Shown here one piece after another: positions 54,674-64,000 of a DNA stretch of 64,000 bases; position 1 is the stretch's first letter; every line of letters starts with the position of its first letter. The stretch is from positions 8,641,309-8,705,308 of the forward strand of contig NC_041004.1 in NCBI RefSeq assembly GCF_004193775.1, written 5' to 3'. Source of the stretch: Glycine soja (taxonomy: Eukaryota; Streptophyta; Magnoliopsida; Fabales; Fabaceae). Position numbers and translations under genes: made by a program. The notes beneath the pieces were generated by a model. It saw only the letters and a program-made list of their open reading frames with translations, did no database searches and had not been told where the DNA came from.

Positions 54674-56424
54674 ATGGGTAAAGCGGAGGAGGTACAAGAG
54701 TAGATGGAGGCTGACATGGAGGCCATGAAAGAGCAAATGGCCGCAATGATGGAGGCCATGATGAGCGTGAAGAAGATAATGGAAGCCAATGCGGTTGCAA
54801 TTGCCGCTACCAGCGTTGTTGCTAAGGTGAACCTGATGTCCCCATCTGGCATCAACTAAATGAATCATCCAACCTCAGATATGGTAGGCAAAGATTTGGG
54901 AAGTACGGGCGGCCCCCATGATGTGCAAATTCAAAACGAGCACGCCTTCCCTCCATATGGCTTGCCTCTCAACTATACGCCACCCAATGTGGCGTACACT
55001 CCCAATAAGAATGTCAATAACTCCACTCCTATACCCATTGAGAGCCAACAACCCCGAACTGATCATGCACATGTCTCTTAAACCGTGGGGGAGACACATG
55101 AAATTCCCCATCACAATCTAGCCGACTTCGAGCCTTGGCTCGAATATGCCACTGAAGGGCAAGCAGTTGGTGGTATACCCCTTGAAAACACTTCGGAAGG
55201 CCCTCAGTGTCACCCCCAGCTACACCTCTTGCATTCCACGACAAGTAAAAACCCTCATGCTATGGCAGAAATGGGAAAGTTGGATCATCTAGAGGAAAGG
55301 CTCAGGGCCATTGAAGGAGGTGAAGATTATGCCTTTGCTAACCTAGGAGAGTTGTTCCTAGTACCCAATATCATCACCCCTCCCAAGTTCAAGGTGTTGG
55401 ACTTTGACAAGTACAAGGGGACTACTTGCCCCAAGAACCATCTAAAGATGTATTATCGGAAGATGGGGGCATACGCAAAAGATGAGGAATTGCTGATACA
55501 TACCTTCCAAGAAAGTCTTACTGGGGTAGCTGTTACCTGGTACACTAACTTGGAACCTTCCCGAGTTCATTCTTGGAAGGACCTAGTGGTTGCCTTCGTT
55601 AGGAAGTGTCAGTATAATGTCTTCAGATAGGGTGCAACTACAGAACATGTGCAAAAAGGGGGCACGAATCTTTCAAAAGAATACGCCCAAAGGTGGAGAG
55701 ACCTGGCAGCTCAAGTGGCACCTCAATGACGGAGAAAAAAATGATGACAATGATAGTAGACACATTACCAGTATTCTACTATGAAAAGATGATGGGCTAC
55801 ACACCTTCAAGCTTTGATGATATGGTCTTCACCGAAGAAAGGATCAAAGTGGGTCTAAAAAGAGGCAAATCTGATCATCATGCTTTGATAAATGCAAAAA
55901 AAAAAAAAACTAGGGCAAATGAAGAGGGTGAGAATGAGGGAGAAGCCCATGCTGTGACTGCCATTCCTATACAGCCAAGTTTCCCACCAACCCAACAATG
56001 TCATTACTCAGCCAATAAACAAACCTTCTCCTTACCCACCGCCCAGTTATCGACAAAGGCCATCCCTAAATCAACCACAAAGTATGTCTACCGCACTTCC
56101 AATGACGAACATCACCTTTAGCACAATCCAAAAACACCCGCCAAGAAATGAGTTTTGCAGCGAAAAAAAAAACCTGTAGAATTCACCCAAATTCCGGTGT
56201 CCTATGTTGACTTGCTCCCATGTCCACTCGATAATGCAGTGGTAGCCATAAACCCTGCTAGGTTTCCTCAATCTCCATTTTTTCGAGGATACGACTCGAA
56301 CGCAACGTGTGCTCATCATGGAGAAGCCCTGGGGCGTTCCATTGGGCATTGTAGGGCCCTGAAGCGTAAGGTGCAAGGTCTAATTGATGCGGGCTGGCTG
56401 AAATTTGAGGAGAATCGCGTGTAA
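54674..56424 (+). pseudogene. Element F gag, broken
   Basis: ATG 54674 (MGKAEEVQE, stop, then MEADMEAMKEQMAAMMEAMM, a coiled-coil start). Capsid region at 55085-55630: PPKFKVLDFDKYKGTTCPKN, HLKMYYRKMGAYAKDEELLI and VAVTWYTNLEPSRVHSWKDL. After a stop at 55628-55630 it continues in other frames with VDTLPVFYYEKMMGYTPSSF, a Lys-rich run, and CRALKRKVQGLIDAGWLKFE before the stop at 56422-56424. These are typical of soybean Ogre-like gag proteins. Several stops and frameshifts are present. Protease and RT do not follow. Confidence 0.85.
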
Positions 56425-56789
56425 ATCCTGACATTGACAAGAGATGCCACACATGGGGCAATTTTGAAAGTTGTTGTTAGATGTCTCTAATGACTCATCA
56501 GGATTTTCAAGTGCAAGTCATTGGTCAGTTTGCTCAAGCAACCTGTGCTCCTGAGTTTGGACTTCCAAGACCGTTCAATCATAGATTACTCGTCTTGCAC
56601 GTTGGTGGGGGTGCCGTAAAACAACGAGTAAAGTTCAAAACAAATAAGTTCCAAAATAAAAAGAGGGTTCAAAAAGAAAAAGAAAAAAAAGCATTTGATT
56701 GACTGTGTTTTCAAGACGTTCATGTGACCTCATTTTATCATTCCAGAAAGTTTGTCTTTTTAGAGAGAAGTGAGTTATCAAGAATAGGA
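56425..56789 (+). other. Element F sequence after gag, no gene seen
   Basis: No protease or RT motif found where the pol gene would be expected. The short ORFs have no homology I recognise. Confidence 0.5.
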
Positions 56790-57648
56790 TGTTGGACAAA
56801 TGGCCTCAGTTACCTTAAGAAAAAAAAGGGGGTTGAATTAAGATACAAAGATTATTCCCCAATTAAACTTTCACTCTCTCTTTACGGATTAACAACGCAC
56901 ACAGGGACAACCCTTCCCTTGTGTTCAAGAATCCCCTACAACAACAGACCCACGGTCTCTTAATCCCTTTTCAGAAATAAGAAGAAGAGAAGAAGAAATC
57001 TCTCTTAAAAGAGATGGATTGTAAAATGAAGATCAATCAAAATTCCTTATTAAATATGCAAGTGGTTGACCAAGGAATCTTTTTGAGGGGATAAGACATT
57101 TCAGTTCAGAAAAACTCTCTTAATCTTTTGAGAGGATGAAACTTTTTGGGCAATAAAAGCTCTCTTTAAATTCGTGTTTCCAAGTCACATATAAATAGAC
57201 CTTTGATGGCCATTCATAAACCATTTGAACAAATGTGACTCTTGGAAATTATATTCTGAAAATCCCCTCTGGTAATCAATTACAAGACTTGTGTAATCGA
57301 TTACAGGTTTTAAAATTTTGAATTAAAACGTTCAATAAACTGCTGGTAATCAATTACCGTCCATGTGTAATCAATTACACGTTATAAATTTTGAATTCAA
57401 ATTTCTAGTGACTGTTATAAACATTTTTCAGCTGCTGGTAATCGATTACCAGAGAGCAAATCTCAATTTGAAATGATAGAATTCTTTGGTCAAACCTTTT
57501 GTTTTTTCAATTTGGAAACTTCTTCCTAAAGATTCTAGAAATCAACTTGATCATATATCTTGATTTTCTTGGATTCTTGTCTTGAATAAAACTTAGAAGC
57601 ACTTGATCCTTTAGCATCATCAAGACATCAAAACATCTTGCTTCTACA
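56790..57648 (-). mobile_element. Solo LTR of a TAATCGATTA-family retrotransposon
   Basis: 859 bp in reverse orientation. The minus strand starts TGTAGAAGCAAGATG and ends TTTGTCCAACA. TAGGA is duplicated at 56785-56789 and 57649-57653. It contains GGTAATCGATTACC-type palindromes, including the 18-bp CTGGTAATCGATTACCAG (57435-57452), and AACCCCCTTTTTTT near its end as expected for this family. Related to LTR E but with only one clear hairpin of the E type (about 56895-56921). Confidence 0.92.
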
Positions 57649-57751
57649 TAGGAGTCATTTGACTTAAATCCATCAACTGAAAAATCCTTCAACTATTTCT
57701 CGTCCTTGGAAAATTCTTTTTGCAAGAATCAACTGCTTCTTTCATTCTTCC

Positions 57752-58125
57752 TCACTACGAGGTTGTGAAAACAAGACAACAATTGGTACCTCTAAGCCCT
57801 ACACTGGGGCAATGAAAGGCACCATGCATAAACCTCAAATGAACCTAGGGGCAGATTAGAAGTTCTCACCCAATAGGTTCCTTGCTACAAGGTCATGACG
57901 AAAGACAACGATTGTACCTCAAAGCCTTACACTGGGGCAATGAAAGGCACCTTGCAAAAAACCTCAAGCGAACCTAGGGGCAGATTAGAAGTTCTCACCC
58001 AATAGGTTCCCAGCTACAAGGTCATGATGAAAGATAACAATTGGTACCTCAAAGCCTTACACTAGGGCAATAAGGGGCATCGTGCATGAGCCTCAAGTGA
58101 ACATAGGGGCAGATCAAAAGTCCTC
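57752..58125 (+). repeat. Three tandem copies of a 128-130-bp repeat in element F
   Basis: Units starting near 57752, 57884 and 58012. They share TACCTC.AAGCC.TACACT.GGGCAAT, GAACCTAGGGGCAGATTAGA and AGTTCTCACCCAATAGGTTCC. Copy 3 is the most diverged. Non-coding. Confidence 0.9.
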
Positions 58126-58868
58126 ACCCGTCGATGTTTTTAAACAAGAAAAAAAAGGGGGGGAGACAAACCCTGGAATTTCAATAGATTGATTAAACGT
58201 CAAACGGCTCCATTGCCGTCACTCCAAAATGGTCAAGTGACTAAATCAAATAGAACATACACTCTGAGGGAGTTCCCGGAGAGATTTGCAAAAGATAGGA
58301 TAAGGTTGCATGAATTATCACCTTTTTCAAAAAGACAGTCAATCTGTGTTTTCCAAAAAAATTAAATCAAAATCAAAATCACAAAATAGGGAAAGAATGT
58401 CCTGAACATTGTACAACTTTCCATTGCATTGCATTGTTTCATGTGTGGTCAGCATTACCAAATTTCACAACAAAGGTTGCATGCGTCTGCATCCCTAAAA
58501 ATCATGTTAACTGCATAGATTTCCTACATCTCGTGTCCAATCTTTTTGGATGACCTGCCCTCTCGATGAGTCAATCTCTTGCTTTCTCATAAAGGTGGAC
58601 CCTTGGGTACTAGTACCTATCACCTTTAGAGGACTATATGTCTTCGCCATCAGAGGACTGCACATCCTCGCCTGCAGAGGGCTGCACGCTCTCGCCTTTA
58701 GAGGGCTACGCGTCCTCATTTTCAGTGTGCTCCATATCCACACCTTAAGAGAATATAAGGTCCTTTGCCCTTAGATGCTTAACCGAGACTTGCGCTCCCG
58801 GTTAAGGGGCCAGTAGTTTCCTTTTATCGGTTCCTGGGCCACCCCTTGATATTGGAGGGCAACCAACT
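58126..58868 (+). other. Element F non-coding region with short repeats
   Basis: Contains repeated AGGGCTGCACGCTCTCGCC-like strings at 58625-58735 (units of about 24 bp: AGAGGACT..., AGAGGGCT..., each followed by CTCGCC or CTCATT). No conserved gene visible. Confidence 0.5.
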
Positions 58869-59608
58869 GTGCGAGCACATCCAGAGAGGGAGACTATCAC
58901 GAATCTACTATGCATACCGGGGCAAGATTTCACCCGTGCCGCTGCAAAAAGACGAGTGCGGATCATGCGCACCAACATGACCAATCTTACATGGATATGG
59001 ATGACGTTGCTATTTAGCAACATTCTGCCCAGCGACCACAATGCCAATCTCCGCCTGCAGATGTATCAGTTGGTCTATGCCGTCATGACATAGGTAAGTA
59101 TGCACATGGCTCAATTGATTTCTGATGTCATCTATTGTTTGCAGGGATCACGCCCACAAGACGCCCAGTGGACCCGAAGAAGTCCAACAGGGCCCTGGGG
59201 TTTCCAGATTTGGTTATGGGCCTCTATAGTCCTACAGGGTGCCCGTTCCCCCGGCAAGGTCACATCATCATGGCATAGGTAAGTATGCACATCGCTCAAC
59301 TGATTTCTGATTTCATCTATTGTTTGCAGGGATCGCGCCTACAAGACACCCAGTGGACCCGAAGAAGTCCAGCAGGGTCTTGGAGTTGTCAAGCTCTAAT
59401 TACGGGTCTCTGTCAGTTCTACGGAGTGCCTGTCACCTCCAGCAAGGGCATCAGGCCCCCTACTAATCGAGCTTTCATCAAGAAGTACTGCGTCCCCAGG
59501 CAGGCACAGGGCGAAATACCACAGCAGCCTGGGGATGGCCGGCAGCGGGCAACAGACGCACCGCCATCACCTCTAGAGTTCACCTCAGCTCATCCACAAA
59601 AAGGTTAG
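58869..59608 (+). pseudogene. Element F ORF3-like remnant (plant-transposon-protein domain)
   Basis: Reads in two frames PGQDFTRAAAKRRVRIMRTN, TLLFSNILPSDHNANLRLQM, YQLVYAVMT, then after a TAG (Gln to stop) VSMHMAQLISDVIYCLQGSR, and after a second TAG ITGLCQFYGVPVTSSKGIRP and PPTNRAFIKKYCVPRQAQGE to a stop at 59606-59608. The blocks match the conserved domain found in the env-like position of soybean gypsy elements and are related to 26038-26982 of element A (LxALIxxLCxxxGV). A 185-bp tandem duplication (59093-59210 / 59278-59394) disturbs the middle. Confidence 0.7.
59093..59394 (+). repeat. 185-bp tandem duplication inside the ORF3 remnant
   Basis: GTAAGTATGCACAT...TTTGCAGGGATC.CGCC and the following CCAGTGGACCCGAAGAAGTC occur twice, 185 bp apart. 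Both copies stay open. Confidence 0.88.
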
Positions 59609-59713
59609 AGCGTTGCTTACGACCCATGGCCGACCAATAGGCGACCAAGTCCAAAGCCAAAAGTAAGCAAAGTACTAGGTTCGTGACCGACAAGCCATCA
59701 GGCGTCCAGCTCA

Positions 59714-59751
59714 AGACGTTAAAGAAGCGCTACTAGGAGGCAACCTAGTAC
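59714..59751 (+). ncRNA. AGGCAA-loop hairpin, copy in element F
   Basis: AAGACGTTAAAGAAGCGC is followed by TACTAGG (59731-59737), loop AGGCAA (59738-59743) and CCTAGTA (59744-59750), a perfect 7-bp stem. It follows the ORF3 stop by about 105 bases. Confidence 0.7.
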
Positions 59752-59867
59752 CTTTTAAATCTCTGCTTGTTATTTGATCACTTTTGTTTCTCAATTCATA
59801 GTAGGACACACCTAGTTGCTCATGATCCTAGGAATTTAAATAAAACAAGCACAAGCTCGGAAGGTAA

Positions 59868-60180
59868 TCATACCTCACAAAATATATATATGTATGATTA
59901 GGTAGTGAAAATACCTAAGATATGCATGTATGTAAACAAAAATACTTCACAAAATATATATATGTATGTTTAGATATGCATGTATGTAGCAAAAAGATAT
60001 CTCACAAAGTATATATATGTATGTTTAGGTAGCAAGATACCTTGGATATGCATGTATATAGCAAAAATATCTCACGAAACATATATATGTATGTTTAGGT
60101 AGCAAGATACCTTGGACACGCATGTATATAGCAAAATGTCTCACAAAAATATACATATGTTTAGGTATCAAATACCTCAT
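59868..60180 (+). repeat. Five tandem copies of a 55-70-bp repeat in element F
   Basis: Units begin with TCTCACAAAATATATATATG and contain GTATGTTTAGGTAGCAAGAT and TATGCATGTATATAGCAAAA. Successive units vary in length and differ at a few positions. Confidence 0.88.
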
Positions 60181-60259
60181 GGAAAACAAACAAGAAAAAG
60201 AAATAAACAAATGATAAAAAAAAGAAAAAAGAAAAATAAGTTGTCTAGCTGAAAAACCA

Positions 60260-61400
60260 ACATGCTTTTAAAAAGAGATGACTTCCAACTTTTCTTTGAA
60301 AAAATTCACTGATCATGACTAGTTTTTGAAAAAAATGTGTATACACCTTAAGGGTGAATGCTGTGAAAATTTTCCCAGACGCCCAAAATGGACTCAGATG
60401 AATGCACAAATTGATAAAAGAACATATTTTTGGAAACGTTGGGTTGACTAAAAATAGAGGAAATGAATCCTGAGCCCTAGCATCACATGACCATAAAAAT
60501 TTGACACTTGAGCGTCCACGTAGATGCCAGCATGACCAGTTTTGCATAAAATTTCCTAATCATCATTGTTGCATGTGTATCATGGAAATAATGTAGGACA
60601 TCCCTTTTATCCCCGAGCCGCTGGCCAAACCTTGACATATATCATGACCATTCGTTCTACAAGCCTTGAGCCAAAATCCCAACTTATCATAAACCTTGAC
60701 CCAGGGTGAGAATGTCAATCCTCGCCCTCGGAAGAAAACAAAAAAAAGAAGAAAAAGAGAAAATTCCCAATCAAAGAAGGGGAGAAAGCAAAAAAAAAAA
60801 GGAAAGAAAATTCCCGATCAAGGATCGGGAGAAAACTGAAGAAACATCCAGAAAGGTCTTTGGGCCAGACAATATCTAAACAATACAGAATTGTCACCAA
60901 GTGAACAAGAAAAAGGAAACCACAACCTAAAGTGGTCTTCTCCCTTTGATTGCCGACAAAATCCTGTGCGCTAGCGACTTTCTCGCCACGCACTAAACAA
61001 AAACAGAAAGGAAAAGGAAAAAACACTCAAAGCCAAAATTCCCCACCTAAAAACCATTCCTGGAAAAAGTCCTATTGATCCATGATCACGCATGAAATCT
61101 TTGATTTGATAGGAAATGATTTGCAAAATCAAGTCATGACATATCTATGGTTCGGAATTAGGATAAAACACTTACATGTGTGAGATTGATACACTTTGAG
61201 TGATTTTCTTCTATTTTTGTTGAACCCAGTGCTTCGTCTAAATGGTCATTTAGAAACGAAATGCTAATATCCAAAATCTCATTTACGGTTATGAGAAAAT
61301 TTCATCAGCATACTCTCCTTCCCCGATAGACACATCATTTTTCATCCAAAAAACATTTGATGCTCTGATCAGTTGGAAGTTTTTTGTCTCTTTACTAAAG
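60260..61400 (+). repeat. Diverged 1.9-2.0-kb duplication, copy 1
   Basis: Matches 62270-63330 in order: AACATATTTTTGGAAACGTTGGG / AACATAATTTGGAAACATTGGG; ATGACCATAAAAAT...GCATGACCAGTTTTGCAT; TCCTATTGATCCATGATCAC. Both copies include a purine-rich AAAGAAAAG stretch and a TTCCCGATC motif. Homology is patchy. Non-coding. Confidence 0.7.
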
Positions 61401-61439
61401 CATGTTTGCATTTTAGTGAAGAAAACACTGAGACTATTT

Positions 61440-61545
61440 TTAGTCTCACATTTATCAAGAACTACGTAGGTCTAAGTTCCTCATCACAAATTGAGGATAC
61501 GTAGGAGCAAAAGCCCTGCTTTTGTCGACCACCCCACCTTTTGTT
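61440..61545 (+). repeat. LTR-like segment inside the element F 3' region
   Basis: AAGAACTACGTAGGTCTAAG...GATACGTAGGAGCAAAAGCC...TGCTTTTGTCGACC matches 52712-52783 in the 5' LTR (AAGAACTATGTAGGTCTGAT...TACGTAGGAGCAAGAGCC...GCTTTTGTCGACC). A fragment of LTR or a motif shared by LTR and 3' region. Confidence 0.72.
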
Positions 61546-62269
61546 ACCATGACCCGAGAGTCCAGGGGCATGCGGAGCCACATGACCGTGGGATCCCTAA
61601 ATTCGTATGTTCCATCATTTATCATTTGTATGCTATCTCATTTTTTTAAACTGGGGGACTAACGTTTGTTTTGTTTTGTGCATACATGTCATTTGAACTG
61701 TTACGTTAGTATTTACTTCATTGTTGTCAATAGTGTTTGTTGAAGTTCCGGAATCGTGTAGAATTTTTCATTTTTAGGAACATCGTCCAAAATAAAAATA
61801 AAATGAACCAAAATCATGATAAAAAGAAAGAAGCGTTGTGAATAAAATGTCTACGTATATAAAGAAAAAGAAAAATGTTTCTCATATATGTATGTAGAAG
61901 GAAAATGTGTATAGAAGGATTTTTGCGTGTGTAAATAATGTGTGAAAAGAAATCCTTGTGGGTGTGAGCAACGAGTGTATATAAAGAAATTTTTGTATGA
62001 ACCACAGGTGTGTGTTGGGAAAAACCAAAAAATCTTTGAACATGAATAGGGTTTGTATATAGACCGTGTGACGTAAAGAGAAAGAGTTCTAATGCATGTA
62101 TAGAAAAAGTTCGTCATGTATAAGAATGTAGATGTACAAAGAAAAGTTTTGTGAATATAAAAATGAAACAAAAAGGAAAAAGAAAGGAAGACCTCGAAGG
62201 TCGATATGTTATAGTTAAGAAGCATAAATCATTCGTAAAAGAGAAAACATATCTTCTGGAAACAAGGGA

Positions 62270-63330
62270 CTGACGCTAAGAGTTTATTTTCCGAAATAAC
62301 CGAAATAAGAATGGATGAATTCATTGAACTGATGGGAGAACATAATTTGGAAACATTGGGTCTGTTTGTGTAAATTCCCAACCGTAGTATCATAAGGCCA
62401 TAAATGGAATGCTTGAGTGTCCACCAGGATGTAGCCATGACTAATTTTGCACGTTGTTTTCAAATCATCATTGTCACGCGTGCCTTGTGGAATAATATGG
62501 AAGTTTGGCCCGAGACCGACACCTTGACACCCAAATTTGTTTTGCCCCCGATATCGAGATCGGGCTCCCACGATAAAAACCCCCATTGAGACGCAACCTT
62601 AGAATCTTTTGAACCTTGGCCTATCAAAAGAAATCCCCATCCTTTCCCCCGAAGCAAAGGATAGTGGAATCTCCTCAAGGGAGGGCGAATAGAATGCTAA
62701 AACCAGATTTCCCAAAGAAAGGAATGGAGAAGGAGAAAATAGAAAGAAAGAAAAGAAAAAGATGAAAATAAAGAAAAGAACAATGAAAAAGAAAGAAAAA
62801 GAAGGATTCCCGATCGAAGATCGAAGGGAAATAAAAATGGAAAATCGGAGGAAAACAGAGTAATTCCCAATTAATGCAAGAAAGAGAATAGAGAACCTTC
62901 AGACCAGATAAATTTTCGGCAAGATAAGTGACTGTCGGCAAAGGAAAACCCATTTTTGGTGTCTCTTCCTTTCGAATTGCCATTCAAAGTCATTCTCGAC
63001 TGGCGATATCCCACCCCACATAAACAAAGAGGAAAAGACCGGAACACCCAGTTTCCTCTCAAAAAACACTACCCTCGAGAAAATCCTATTGATCCGTGAT
63101 CGTACGTGTGATCTTTGATTCAATAGGAAATCGTGTGCAAAATAAAGTCATGGTGCAGTTATGGTTTGGGATTAGGGTAAAACACTAGCCTGTGTGAGTT
63201 TTTATACACTATGAGTGATTTATTCCCAGTTTCAGCTTAACCTGATGTTTCCCCTGAATGTTCATTCAAAAGCTAAAAGTTGACATCCTGCCATTCATTT
63301 TCGGGTACAGGGAAGATTACCCTTGGCAGA
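62270..63330 (+). repeat. Diverged 1.9-2.0-kb duplication, copy 2
   Basis: Collinear with 60260-61400, most clearly at 63077-63230 (TCCTATTGATCCGTGATCGT ... TAGGGTAAAACACTAGCCTG). No gene visible; the ORFs are low-complexity. Confidence 0.7.
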
Positions 63331-63461
63331 AGTATATTGTTTTTCTAAGATATGGTGCTTTCGCGAATGATTTATTTTTCTTTGCAAAAAAAAAAAAAAC
63401 ATGTTTGCCTTTTTTAAGTGGAAAAAACCCGGCGGACCATTTGGTCCTGCCTACCCTTTTT

Positions 63462-64000
63462 GGAGCCATGCGTAGTCATTGCTTAGTGCAATTCTCCATC
63501 CTCGCCTTTTTTTCGGAGCCCCATGAATTGCGTTTTCGTTCATGCATCCTCCACCCACGAGTTTGGAGCCATGCGTAGTGATTGCTTAGTGCAATTCTCC
63601 ATCCTCGCCTTTTTTCGGAGCCCCATGAATTGTGTTTTCGTTCAAGCATCTTCCACCCACGAGTTTGGAGCCATGCGTAGTGATTGCTTAGTGCAATTCT
63701 CCATCCTCGCCTTTTTTCGGAGCCCCATGAATTGCGTTTTCGTTCATGCATCCTCCACCCAGGAGTTTGGAGCCATGCGTAGTGATTGCTTAGTGCAATT
63801 CTCCATCCTCGCCTTTTTTTCGGAGCCCCATGAATTGCGTTTTCGTTCATGCATCCTCCACCCACGAGTTTGGAGCCATGCATAGTGATTGCTTAGTGCA
63901 ATTCTCCATCCTCGCCTTTTTTTCGGAGCCCCATGAACTACGTTTTCGTTCATGCATCCTCCACCCACGAGTTTGGAGCCATGCGTAGTGATTGCTTAGT
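63462..64000 (+). repeat. 102/103-bp satellite-like tandem array, continues beyond the window
   Basis: Units start with GGAGCCATGCGTAGTGATTG at 63462, 63565, 63667, 63769, 63872 and 63975, with spacings 103, 102, 102, 103 and 103. The difference is one T in the CTTTTTTTCGG run. Copies are nearly identical. The array is cut by the window end. Confidence 0.95.

Larger units (their letters stand above)
51229..64000 (+). mobile_element. Ogre/Tat-like LTR retrotransposon F, running off the window
   Basis: Inserted into LTR E (left flank AACCC). It has a 1,832-bp LTR, an Ogre/Tat-type primer site, a long leader, a broken gag, no recognisable pol, a solo LTR insertion, an ORF3-like remnant, an AGGCAA hairpin, and a long 3' region with several tandem repeats. 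Its 3' LTR is not in the window. Confidence 0.8.

Noticed and set aside
59094..59144. 51-base intron with GTAAGT and TTTGCAG
   Set aside because: Shorter than normal plant introns, a multiple of three, and the translation through it (AQLISDVIYCLQ) matches the ORF3 family, so coding is more likely.
63476..63885. Open frames of 120-135 codons on both strands
   Set aside because: They are produced by the 102/103-bp tandem repeat, which happens to lack stops in these frames; no protein-like features.

Overview
The window is plant nuclear DNA and looks like pericentromeric or otherwise repeat-dense sequence from a legume, most probably soybean (Glycine). The reasons are the Athila/Calypso-type Ty3-gypsy elements with the GCTAAGCG motif, the LTRs rich in TAATCGATTA, the tRNA-Asp and Ogre/Tat-type primer binding sites, and the CACTA transposons carrying gene fragments. 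The species is an inference. I see no intact host gene, no tRNA or rRNA gene and no CRISPR array. Nearly everything is a transposable element, and most are nested inside one another.

Layout. (1) 365-18499 is a CACTA-type DNA transposon with the 3-bp target duplication AAT. It carries pieces of several host genes, including an MO25-like scaffold protein and a prolyl oligopeptidase. Two Ty1/copia elements sit in the captured MO25 piece: 1684-8054 (duplication TAAGA, 447-bp LTRs) and 8321-13082 (duplication TCTTT, 211-bp LTRs with unusual TATCA...TGATA ends). (2) 19132-36000 is a minus-strand Ty3-gypsy element broken up by three insertions: a Calypso-like element (20183-28645, duplication ATCCC), a solo LTR (30381-31895, duplication CTTAT) and a 2.4-kb LTR-like insertion (33265-35671, duplication CAACA/TAACA). 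(3) 36000-38568 is a truncated plus-strand Tat-type gag-PR-RT-RNaseH fragment. (4) 38762-40270 is a decayed plant-mobile-domain gene. (5) From about 40810 there is the left end of a second CACTA element with clathrin heavy chain exons. (6) 43453-45201 holds truncated copia and Calypso fragments. (7) 45202-64000 is a chain of insertions: a second Calypso-like element, cut by a TAATCGATTA-family LTR at 49608, cut by an Ogre/Tat-like element at 51229 that runs off the window. That last element holds a solo LTR (56790-57648, duplication TAGGA) and ends in several tandem repeats, including a 102/103-bp satellite.

The elements do not form a pathway; the content is insertion history. The order can be read from what interrupts what, and LTR divergence counted by eye agrees (about 12/447 for the first copia, 3/211 for the second).

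The two most interesting signals are RNA or DNA secondary structures. One is a run of about a dozen consecutive stem-loops inside one LTR (50451-50971), with near-constant loops and coupled changes in both arms. The other is a small hairpin with an invariant AGGCAA loop and compensatory stem changes, found in three different retroelements (24282, 49285, 59731). The pol-less Calypso-like family, which keeps gag-protease and an ORF3/env-like gene and has a shared UAG-AUG junction between gag and protease, is also worth a second look.
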